64,000 nucleotides of DNA from Duganella zoogloeoides. GTDB taxonomy: Bacteria > Pseudomonadota > Gammaproteobacteria > Burkholderiales > Burkholderiaceae_D. A program made the position numbers and the translations under genes. The DNA lies in contig NZ_CP140152.1 in the NCBI RefSeq assembly GCF_034479515.1, positions 62,001 to 126,000 of the forward strand, given 5' to 3'. The notes under the pieces were generated by a model. That model was not told the DNA's origin. It saw only the letters and a program-made list of their open reading frames with translations, and searched no databases. This document shows positions 8,875-16,889 of this stretch, in pieces (the stretch's first letter is position 1; each line of letters starts with the position of its first letter).

Positions 8875-11800
8875 ATGAAACAAACACCACAAGACCTGCG
8901 CGCCGAGACGCTCGCATCGATCAACGCCAGCCAGCCTGCCAGCAGCAACGCCCAGGTCCCGGCCCTGATCGGCGCCTGGCTCGCAGCCCTTGACGACGAA
9001 GACCTGGCCGGCACCGTGCCCGCCAGCCTGGCGCCGGTCTTGATGGAAGGCTTCAGCAAAGCGGCCACCCGCACCGGCGCCGGTGCGCAAGTGGTGACCC
9101 TCCCTTACGACGACGGCCGCGGCGGCAAAGCCACCGCGCTGCTCATCCTCAACGACGACATGCCGTACCTGGTGGACTCCATCGTCATGGCCATGCGCAA
9201 GCTGCACATTACCGCCAACGGCGTGATGAATGCCGTGCTGCCGGTGGCGCGCAACGCCGATGGCGTGGTCACCGGCGTGGGCCAGGCCGGCGACAAGCTC
9301 GAATCTTACGTACTGTGCCTGCTGGCCGAGGACTTGCCCGCCGCCGAACTGGGCGCGCTGGTGGACCGCATCCAGATGGTCTCGCGCGACGCTGCCGTGG
9401 TGCGCCGCGACAAGGCAGCCATGCTGGCGCACCTGGGCCGCATCGGCGCCGAAGCTGCCGCCATCGGCGAAGAAGGCCAGGAAGTCGCCGCCTTCCTGGA
9501 ATGGGCGCGCACCGAAGGCTTCGAGCCATTCGGCTACGCCTACTACCAGGTAAAGCCGGGCGTGCGCGAACTCGAACGCGACATCCCGAGCCGCATCGGC
9601 GTGCTGCAAGATACGTCGCACCCGGTCTATGGCACCTGCCTGGCCAACATTCCCGGCGACTTCGACACGCTGTCCAAGCGCGCCCACACGCTGTCCATCG
9701 TCAAGGCCGACGTGGAAGGCACTTTGCACCGCGACCAGCAGCTCGACTTCATCGGCATCCGCCACACCGACGCGCAAGGCGCGATCCTCGGCGAATACTG
9801 CTTCGTCGGTTTGTTCACCCGCGCCGCCACGTCCACCCCGCTGAACCGCCTGCCGTTCGCGCGTGGCCGCGTGGCCAAGGTGCTGTCGATCGCCGGCGTG
9901 CGCCAGGAAGGCTTCCGCGCCGAGAAATTCATCGAGATCCTCGAATCGCTGCCGCGCACCGAAGCGCTGGAAGCTGATCCGCAATGGCTGGCCGACGTGT
10001 GCGGCGCCGTGGTGTCGCTGTACAAGCAGCCGCGTACCAAGGTGTTCGCGCGCCGCGACGTGTATGCGCGCCACCTGAATGTGCTGGTGTACCTGCCGCG
10101 CGAGCGTTACAGCAACAGCGTCGCCTCCTCGCTGGCGCGCACGCTGCAAAGCACGTCGGGCGCCAACCACGTCAGCCTGCAAACGCTGGTGGCCGATGGC
10201 CCGCTGGCCCGGGTGTACCTGATCGCCCATGGCGCGCGCTATCCGCTCGACCTGGAAACCGATATCCAGCAACCGCTCACCGCAGTGCTCGACGGCTGGC
10301 ACGACAGTTTCTCGCAACTGGCCGACACCGTGCCCAACGAGCCGGTACGCGCCCACCTGCGCAAGATGTGCGCCACCCTGCCGGTCGATTACGTGGCGTC
10401 CACCACGCCGGTCGCCGCTTTCCAGGACCTGCAAACCATCCTGCACAACACCGATCCGTCGCGCGTCGATGTGCGGGTGGAGAATTCCAACGGTGGCACC
10501 TCGATCCGCCTGTACTCGGTGGACCAGGTGCCGTCGCTGTCGATCATCCTGCCGGCGCTGCATAACGCCGGCGTGACCATCGACCGCGAACAATCGCACT
10601 CGCTGCGCCTCGACGGCCAGCGCCGCTACGTCACCAGCCTGTCGGTGGACCCGGCCAGCGCGGCCAGCCTGTCCAAGCCTGGCGTGGTGATGGTGGCCGA
10701 AGAATTGTTCTCGGCGCTGTTCAACAACGAAGCCGAAGACGGCCGCCTCAATGGCCTGGTCATCGAAGGCGGCTTGAGCGTGCGCGAAGTGCAGCTGGTG
10801 CGCGCGTACATGAGCTACTGGCGCCAGACCGGCACCCAGTTCTCGGTGCGCTACATCGCCGAAACGCTGCGCAAGCAGCCGGCATTGGTCAAAGAGCTGG
10901 TGGACGTGTTCCTGCGCCGGTTCGACCCGTCGCTGGCCGAGGCCACCCGGGCCGAGGCGCTGGACAAGCTGGCTGACATCAAGGCGCGCCTGCCCGGCAT
11001 CAACCACGCCGACAGCGAGGAAGTACTGGGCGCGCTGGCCAACCTGATCGCCGCCACCCTGCGCACCAACTACTTCCAGAACGACCAGAAGGGCGACAAG
11101 ATCATCTTGAAGTTCGACACAAGCAACCTGTCGCTGGTGCCGGAACCGAAACCGTACCGTGAAATCTACGTGTTCTCGCGCCGCTTCGAGGGCCTGCACC
11201 TGCGCGGCGGCCCGGTCGCGCGCGGCGGCCTGCGCTGGTCCGACCGCATGGAAGACTACCGTACCGAAGTCCTCGGCCTGGTCAAGGCCCAGATGGTGAA
11301 GAACGCCGTGATCGTGCCGGCCGGCGCCAAGGGCGGTTTCGTGTGCAAGCAGATGCCGAAAGACGCCGTGCGCGAAACCATTGCGGCCGAAGGCGAAGCA
11401 GTGTATCGCCTGTTCATTTCCAGCCTGCTGGAAGTGACCGACAACCGCGTGCTCGGCAACATCGTGCCGCCAGCGGACACCGTCTGCTACGACAGCGCCG
11501 ACCCGTACCTGGTGGTGGCCGCCGACAAGGGCACCGCGACCTTCTCCGACATCGCCAACAGCATCGCCGTGCAGCGCGGCTTCTGGCTCGGGGACGCGTT
11601 TGCCTCGGGCGGCTCCAATGGTTACGACCATAAAAAGATGGGCATCACCGCCAAGGGCGCGTTCGAAGCCGTGCAGCGCCACTTCTACGAAATGGACCAC
11701 GACATCCACGCAACGCCAACCACCATGGTCGGGGTGGGCGACATGTCGGGCGACGTGTTCGGCAATGGTGCGCTGTTGTCGCGCAAGCTGAAAATCGTCG

Positions 11801-13599
11801 CCGCCTTCGACCATCGTCATATCTTCCTCGATCCGAACCCGGACCTGGAGCAGTCGTTCGTCGAGCGCGAGCGCATGTTCGCACTGCCGCGTTCTTCATG
11901 GGACGACTACAACAAGGAACTGATTTCGGCCGGCGGCGGCGTCTATCCACGCACCGCGCGCACCATCGCGCTCTCGCCGCAAATCCGCGAAGTGCTCGAC
12001 ATCGAAGAGACCGCACTGCCGCCGGAAGAACTGATGCACCGCATCCTGAAAGCGCCGGTGGACCTGTTCTACAACGGCGGTATCGGCACCTACATCAAGG
12101 CATCGACCGAAACCCACGCGCAAGTCAAGGACCGCGCCAACGACAATATCCGTGTCGATGGCAACCAGCTGCGCTGCAAGGTCGTGACCGAAGGCGGCAA
12201 CCTGGGCGCCACGCAGGCGGGCCGGATCGAATTCGCCCTGGCCGGTGGCCGCATCTTCACCGACGCCATCGACAATTCGGCCGGCGTCGATTGCTCCGAC
12301 CACGAAGTAAACGTCAAGATGTGGCTGGACGTGGAAATGAACGCCGGCCAGCTGAGCGAATCGGACCGCAACCACACGCTCAACCTGATGACGGCCGACA
12401 TCGAACGCCTGGTCCTGCGCGACAACACGCTGCAAACCCACTTGCTGGTGCGCGAAGCGCAGGCGCAGGTGGAGCCGGCGGTGCAGGACGGCTACGCCGA
12501 CCTGATCGCGTTCCTGGAAGAAGAGGGCGCGCTGTCGCGCGACCTGGAGCAGCTGCCGACGGTGGCCGAACTGGCGCGCCGTAAATCCGACGGCCGTGGT
12601 TTGACCACGCCGGAACTGGCGGTCGTCATCGCCAACGTGAAAAACCGCTACAAGCGCATCCTGTCGGCGCTGCCGCTGACGGCACACAGCTGGGCCGAGT
12701 CGATGCTCAAGCCGTACTTCCCCGAGCTGATGGTCGCCACCCGTCCGGCGCTGGCGCACCCGCTGGCCAACGCCATCCTGGCCACCGTGCTGGCCAACGA
12801 AGCGGTCAACCGCTGCGGTCCGTTGATGCTGCGCCAGCTGGCCGGCGAACATGGCGTCGATGAAACCGACGTGATCCAGGCCTGGGGCCAGGCCTGGTCG
12901 GCACTGAACCTGGCGCCGGTATTCGCCACGCTCGACGCGGACGCGCTCAAGATCCCGCGCGCCGTCTCGATCAAGGTCGATGCCCGCACCCGCGTGCTGC
13001 AACGCGCAGTGATCGAAGGCGCGTTGACCGTGCCAGCCGACCAGTTGCGCGGCGGCGTGGAAGAACTCACGCGCCTGTTCGACCAGCCGGAACTGCTGTC
13101 GCAACTGACGCCAGCCGACGGCCAGTCCGATGCCGAGCTGACTACCGGATTGCGCCCTGAATTCGTGCAGGCGTGGAACGCGGTCGATGCCATCGAGGCG
13201 GTGGCGGCGTTCGTGTTTGCCGCCCTGTCGGTGCAGCGTCCGGCGGGCATGGACTTGCCGGCCTTCCTGCAAATCGGCCTGGCGCTGCGCACGCAAGTGG
13301 GCATCGACGTGCTCGAACGCGGCCTGAAACTGCCGGCAGCCAACCGCTCGCAGGAGCAGTTGCGCAACTACGCGCAAAACGCGCTGCGTCGCACCCAGCA
13401 ACGCCTGCTGTCCAAGGTCCTGCAACACGCGACCGGCGGCCATTCGGCAACGGAAGCGGTGGAACTGGTGGCCAACACGCTGGGCCTGTCGGGCTACGCG
13501 CAGCCGGCCGACCTGGAACAGGCAATGCTTGATGTGTGGGCCTTGTCCGAGGCGGTCAACGCGGGCACCACGGCAGGGACCACCCTGCTGGCGGCGTAA
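8875..13599 (+). CDS. gdhB: NAD-specific glutamate dehydrogenase, large (GDH-180) class
   Basis: This 1574-residue protein belongs to the very large NAD-GDH family, which oxidatively deaminates glutamate to 2-oxoglutarate. The central catalytic region holds VARGGLRWSDRMEDYRTEVL, VKNAVIVPAGAKGGFVCKQM, ADKGTATFSDIANSIA and MVGVGDMSGDVFGNGALLS. The long N- and C-terminal segments typical of the class are also present. The ATG has a ribosome site GGAGAAG. The gene sits between astB and astE, so the glutamate made by the AST pathway can be fed straight into the TCA cycle. The pseudomonad homologue is arginine-inducible through the AraC-type ArgR; co-regulation here is inferred. Confidence 0.95.
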   Translation: MKQTPQDLRAETLASINASQPASSNAQVPALIGAWLAALDDEDLAGTVPASLAPVLMEGFSKAATRTGAGAQVVTLPYDDGRGGKATALLILNDDMPYLVDSIVMAMRKLHITANGVMNAVLPVARNADGVVTGVGQAGDKLESYVLCLLAEDLPAAELGALVDRIQMVSRDAAVVRRDKAAMLAHLGRIGAEAAAIGEEGQEVAAFLEWARTEGFEPFGYAYYQVKPGVRELERDIPSRIGVLQDTSHPVYGTCLANIPGDFDTLSKRAHTLSIVKADVEGTLHRDQQLDFIGIRHTDAQGAILGEYCFVGLFTRAATSTPLNRLPFARGRVAKVLSIAGVRQEGFRAEKFIEILESLPRTEALEADPQWLADVCGAVVSLYKQPRTKVFARRDVYARHLNVLVYLPRERYSNSVASSLARTLQSTSGANHVSLQTLVADGPLARVYLIAHGARYPLDLETDIQQPLTAVLDGWHDSFSQLADTVPNEPVRAHLRKMCATLPVDYVASTTPVAAFQDLQTILHNTDPSRVDVRVENSNGGTSIRLYSVDQVPSLSIILPALHNAGVTIDREQSHSLRLDGQRRYVTSLSVDPASAASLSKPGVVMVAEELFSALFNNEAEDGRLNGLVIEGGLSVREVQLVRAYMSYWRQTGTQFSVRYIAETLRKQPALVKELVDVFLRRFDPSLAEATRAEALDKLADIKARLPGINHADSEEVLGALANLIAATLRTNYFQNDQKGDKIILKFDTSNLSLVPEPKPYREIYVFSRRFEGLHLRGGPVARGGLRWSDRMEDYRTEVLGLVKAQMVKNAVIVPAGAKGGFVCKQMPKDAVRETIAAEGEAVYRLFISSLLEVTDNRVLGNIVPPADTVCYDSADPYLVVAADKGTATFSDIANSIAVQRGFWLGDAFASGGSNGYDHKKMGITAKGAFEAVQRHFYEMDHDIHATPTTMVGVGDMSGDVFGNGALLSRKLKIVAAFDHRHIFLDPNPDLEQSFVERERMFALPRSSWDDYNKELISAGGGVYPRTARTIALSPQIREVLDIEETALPPEELMHRILKAPVDLFYNGGIGTYIKASTETHAQVKDRANDNIRVDGNQLRCKVVTEGGNLGATQAGRIEFALAGGRIFTDAIDNSAGVDCSDHEVNVKMWLDVEMNAGQLSESDRNHTLNLMTADIERLVLRDNTLQTHLLVREAQAQVEPAVQDGYADLIAFLEEEGALSRDLEQLPTVAELARRKSDGRGLTTPELAVVIANVKNRYKRILSALPLTAHSWAESMLKPYFPELMVATRPALAHPLANAILATVLANEAVNRCGPLMLRQLAGEHGVDETDVIQAWGQAWSALNLAPVFATLDADALKIPRAVSIKVDARTRVLQRAVIEGALTVPADQLRGGVEELTRLFDQPELLSQLTPADGQSDAELTTGLRPEFVQAWNAVDAIEAVAAFVFAALSVQRPAGMDLPAFLQIGLALRTQVGIDVLERGLKLPAANRSQEQLRNYAQNALRRTQQRLLSKVLQHATGGHSATEAVELVANTLGLSGYAQPADLEQAMLDVWALSEAVNAGTTAGTTLLAA

Positions 13600-13603
13600 G
13601 CGC

Positions 13604-14608
13604 ATGGCTGGCGATCACACGCCAGTACCGTTGCCAGAGCCGGTGCGCGCGCTGGCGCAGGCCGACTTCGGCGCGGTCGCGCAGCGCTTCGGCGCCGCCG
13701 GCTTCGCGGTGGCGCAGCCGGCCGACGGCATCCTGACCATCAAGGCGGAGGGTCACCCCGGGGAGCGGCCTGCGCTGCTGATTTCGGTCGGCGTGCACGG
13801 CGACGAGACAGGACCGATCGAAATGGTCGCGCACCTGCTCGACGCCCTGTCGCGCGAGGCGGACAAGCTGGCGGTGAACCTGATGCTTTGCGTCGGTAAT
13901 ATCGGCGCCATCCGCGCCGGCAAGCGCTTCATCGACGCCGACCTCAATCGCATGTTCCGCGCCGAGCGCGGCACGCTGGCCGGTACCGCCGAAGCGGCGC
14001 GCGCCGACCAGCTGATCGCCGCTACCGCCGATTTCTTTGGTGACGCGGGACCCGTGCGCTGGCACCTCGACCTGCACACGGCGATCCGGCCATCGGTCTA
14101 TCCGACCTTTGCCATCGTCCCCGAGATCATCGCCGAGCAACCGCGCCGCGCGCTGCTCGACTGGCTGGGGGCAGCGGGAATCGGCGCGGTGATCATGAAT
14201 CCGGCGTCGGTGGGCACGTACAGCTACTACTCGGCCGAGCACCACGGCGCGGCCGGCACCACCGTGGAACTGGGGCGTATCGGCACGCTGGGCCAGAACG
14301 ACCTGGCGCAATTTATCGACGCCTCGCAGGCACTGGACGACCTGCTGCGCGGCGTGCCCACGTCGGGCGCCGGCCGCCAGCCACACATCTTCAACACCGC
14401 GCGCCAGATCATCAAGCTCAGCGACAACTTCCGCATGGCCTTCGGCAAGGAGACCCACAACTTTACGGCCATGCAGCAGGGCGAAGAAATCGCCCGTGAC
14501 GGCGACACGGTCTATACCGTGCAGCACCCGGAGGAGCTGGTGGTGTTTCCCAATCCCGATGTTCGGGTAGGGTTGCGTGCTGGGTTGATGGTGGTACGGG
14601 TAGGGTAA
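13604..14608 (+). CDS. astE: succinylglutamate desuccinylase
   Basis: This zinc-dependent M14-like deacylase (334 residues) releases succinate and glutamate from N-succinylglutamate, the last AST step. Zinc ligands are recognisable as the His and Glu of LLISVGVHGDETGPIEM and the His of VRWHLDLHTAIRPSVYP; the catalytic Glu is in TTVELGRIG. The start at 13604 (MAGDHTPVPLPEPVRALA) lies 4 bases after the gdhB stop, which is tight coupling. The longer frame from 13529 would overlap gdhB with a sequence unlike the family. It completes a full AST set in one cluster. Confidence 0.93.
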   Translation: MAGDHTPVPLPEPVRALAQADFGAVAQRFGAAGFAVAQPADGILTIKAEGHPGERPALLISVGVHGDETGPIEMVAHLLDALSREADKLAVNLMLCVGNIGAIRAGKRFIDADLNRMFRAERGTLAGTAEAARADQLIAATADFFGDAGPVRWHLDLHTAIRPSVYPTFAIVPEIIAEQPRRALLDWLGAAGIGAVIMNPASVGTYSYYSAEHHGAAGTTVELGRIGTLGQNDLAQFIDASQALDDLLRGVPTSGAGRQPHIFNTARQIIKLSDNFRMAFGKETHNFTAMQQGEEIARDGDTVYTVQHPEELVVFPNPDVRVGLRAGLMVVRVG

Positions 14609-14717
14609 AGCGGGCGCACGATTAGCGCACCGGTGCCCATCGTGCCAATCCGGTGTAAGCTAATCGAGCCTACCCTGAGGGCCTCGCTCAGGGAATCTTG
14701 CTTACCGAGGAGTTTCC

Positions 14718-15017
14718 ATGTCGAACCTTCCATTTGATTCGTTGGCGTATTCCGAGCGGCTGAAAGAGGCTGGCGTGCCAGCGTCGCAAGCCGCTGTTCA
14801 TGCCAAGACCCTGGGCGAAGTTCTGGCCAGGGCAGTCGTATTTCCTGAAGATATGACGAGACTCGACACCTCGCTCTCGCAGAAGTTCGACATCGCACAG
14901 CTTAAGATGGCAGCCGAGTTCGAGAAGCTGCGCAGCGATATGAACGTGCTCAAGACCATGTTGGGTATCCTGATCAGCCTGACGCTGCCCATCCTTTTCA
15001 AACTGTACTTTGCCTGA
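14718..15017 (+). CDS. small coiled-coil protein with C-terminal membrane anchor (DUF1640/CCDC90-like)
   Basis: The protein has 99 residues. An N-terminal helical segment (LPFDSLAYSERLKEAGVPAS) is followed by a coiled-coil-like stretch (LDTSLSQKFDIAQLKMAAEF, then EKLRSDMN) and a C-terminal hydrophobic helix (MLGILISLTLPILFKLYFA). This order is that of DUF1640 proteins, relatives of the mitochondrial CCDC90/MCUR1 family, whose bacterial role is not established. The ribosome site GAGGAG is well placed. The stop codon abuts the stop codon of the minus-strand gene at 15018. Confidence 0.75.
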   Translation: MSNLPFDSLAYSERLKEAGVPASQAAVHAKTLGEVLARAVVFPEDMTRLDTSLSQKFDIAQLKMAAEFEKLRSDMNVLKTMLGILISLTLPILFKLYFA

Positions 15018-15314
15018 TCACCATAGTACAGCTGCATACAGCCCCAGCGCCGCCGCAGCCGACCAGCACCATACCCTCCAAGCGCTGCAGGTGGCAAACA
15101 CCCACAGCACATACAGCGTGTAAAACGTAAAACTGAGCAGGCTGGCGATCAATACGCCTTCTGCGCGCGACACGCCCGCTATCCACGGCAGCGCCAAGGC
15201 CAGTACCGTCGACAGCAGCGCCGTCAGCCCGTAGCCTCCCACCCCCGCCAGCACGAACCTGCCCGCCACTTCCCAGCGATAGCGTGCGCTCACGCCAGTC
15301 GTTTTCTCGCTCAC
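15018..15314 (-). CDS. small membrane protein of siderophore-uptake operon (DUF3649-like)
   Basis: The product of 98 residues starts with GTG at 15314, overlapping the stop of the PepSY gene (GTGA). Three hydrophobic segments are visible: FVLAGVGGYGLTALLSTVLA, VLIASLLSFTFYTLYVLWVF and CWSAAAALGLYAAVLW. Small proteins of this kind (DUF3649) regularly follow PepSY-domain proteins in TonB-receptor operons and are thought to help pass iron-siderophore reduction or transport across the inner membrane, but the mechanism is unproven. It is too tightly coupled to the PepSY gene to be chance. The GTG start is chosen for lack of an in-frame ATG nearby. Confidence 0.75.
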   Translation of the reverse strand: MSEKTTGVSARYRWEVAGRFVLAGVGGYGLTALLSTVLALALPWIAGVSRAEGVLIASLLSFTFYTLYVLWVFATCSAWRVWCWSAAAALGLYAAVLW

Positions 15315-16870
15315 GGCTTCCCCTTTTGAACCTGCCGTGCGCGCCGCGCCATCACCGCCAGCATCACGCCAAATGCCAGCGCCACCAACTCCACGCCGGC
15401 GCGCTGCCAGTCGCCAGCCGCTGCATATGCCAACAGGTGCTGACCCGTGGTCAGGGCATTTAATAACGGCAGCGCAAAGCACAGCACCGCGCCGGCCGCC
15501 AGTTGCTCGACCCAGGCGCGCATGAAGGGGCGCACCAGCGCATGCAGCAAGGTCGCCAGCCACAGCCACAGGAAGGCGCGGATTTCCCATAGCGCGCGGT
15601 CGCTCCACTCGACCGGCAGCAGCCGGTTGGCATAGAAGTAGCCGATACAGGCCACCGCGATACCGGCAATCGCCGCCACGTTGAACGCTTCGATCACGCG
15701 ATACACACCGGCGGTGGCGCGGCCGAATTCCTGTTCGCTCTTCTTGCGGCGCTTGACGCAAAACAGGATGGTGCCGGTCGCCATCATTGCCGTGCCGAGC
15801 AGGCCGCTGATGAAGTACAACCACTTCATGCTCCAGCCGCCAAAGCGCACCAGGTGCAGTGCCTTTAAAACTTCGTGGACGTCGGCGCTGGTGGTCGGCT
15901 GGTCTACCTTCGGCGCCTTCACTTCGATCACGGCGCCGGTCACGCCGTCGAACGCCACGCTCGACAAGGTATTGGCGATGGTTTCGGCGCGATGGTCGTC
16001 GGCGGGGCCGAATACGCGCACCACCATGCCCGCGCGGCCCGGCTGCTCCACCAGTACGCGCCGCGCGTGCCTGGCCATCAGGCTTTCCGCCTGCGGTACC
16101 AGCAGCGCCAGGTCCTGCATTGCCGCCGGCACGCCGCCGCGTGGCCGGCGTGCGGCTGGCTCCTTGCCATCAAGATCGGATTGGTAGCGCTGGTAACCGT
16201 CAGTCCCGTACACCGCTTGAAGCGGCCAGGGCATGTAGCTGGTGTAGAAAAACGTCAGCCCGGTATAGACGATCATGAATAGGAATGGCAGCGCCAGCAC
16301 CGCCGTGGCGTTGTGGGCGTCGAGCCAGGAGCGCTGGCCTTTGCCGGGCCGGAACGTGAAGAAGTCCTTGAAGATGCGCTTGTGGACGACCACGCCGGTC
16401 ACCAGCGCCACCAGCATGCACATCGAGGCCCAGCCCACCAGCCAGTAGCCGGGCGTATCGGCCTGCAGCATGTAGTGGAACGACATGAAGTGGCGTCCGC
16501 CCTCGGTCTTGCGGCTCGATGTCTGGTCGCCCGTGAGCGGCGCGCCGGTGGCCGGGTTCAGCGCGACCGGGCCGCCGCCTTGCCACACCAGCAGGACCGG
16601 GCCGCCGTTCTCTCCCGGCAGCTCGATGCGCCAGAAGCGCACCTTGCCGGCATTTGCCTCCAGGTGCGCGGTGGCCGCGCGCAGCACGGCCGCGCGGTCG
16701 CCGGGCGCAGCATCCTGCACCACCGGCCGTGCTTCCATCCACTGCGTGATCGGCTGGCGGAAGACCGCCAGCGTCCCGGTGAGGAAAATCGCGCACAGCA
16801 CCCAGCCCGCCGTCAGGCCGCACCAGGTGTGCAGCCATGACATCTGTTGACGGAAACCGTTTTTCATCAC
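15311..16870 (-). CDS. PepSY-associated transmembrane protein (iron-siderophore reductase type)
   Basis: This 519-residue inner-membrane protein has the PepSY_TM layout: an N-terminal helix with HTWCGLTAGWVLCAIFLTGT, periplasmic PepSY segments, then helices with FHYMLQADTPGYWLVGWASM, VTGVVVHKRIFKDFFTFRPG and a late membrane block. The conserved HTWCG/L and FHY histidines are candidate haem ligands. Relatives such as FsrB or PiuB-type proteins reduce or process ferric siderophores after import. It lies 19 bases downstream of the siderophore receptor and overlaps the small DUF3649-like gene, so all three form one transcript. Confidence 0.85.
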   Translation of the reverse strand: MMKNGFRQQMSWLHTWCGLTAGWVLCAIFLTGTLAVFRQPITQWMEARPVVQDAAPGDRAAVLRAATAHLEANAGKVRFWRIELPGENGGPVLLVWQGGGPVALNPATGAPLTGDQTSSRKTEGGRHFMSFHYMLQADTPGYWLVGWASMCMLVALVTGVVVHKRIFKDFFTFRPGKGQRSWLDAHNATAVLALPFLFMIVYTGLTFFYTSYMPWPLQAVYGTDGYQRYQSDLDGKEPAARRPRGGVPAAMQDLALLVPQAESLMARHARRVLVEQPGRAGMVVRVFGPADDHRAETIANTLSSVAFDGVTGAVIEVKAPKVDQPTTSADVHEVLKALHLVRFGGWSMKWLYFISGLLGTAMMATGTILFCVKRRKKSEQEFGRATAGVYRVIEAFNVAAIAGIAVACIGYFYANRLLPVEWSDRALWEIRAFLWLWLATLLHALVRPFMRAWVEQLAAGAVLCFALPLLNALTTGQHLLAYAAAGDWQRAGVELVALAFGVMLAVMARRARQVQKGKP

Positions 16871-16889
16871 GCACTGAACTCCGCGACGA

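Noticed and set aside
8851..11820. A 989-codon open frame antisense to gdhB
   Set aside because: It is a shadow of the high-GC codon pattern: the product is His/Gln/Gly/Val-rich with no domain, and the sense frame is an unmistakable NAD-glutamate dehydrogenase.
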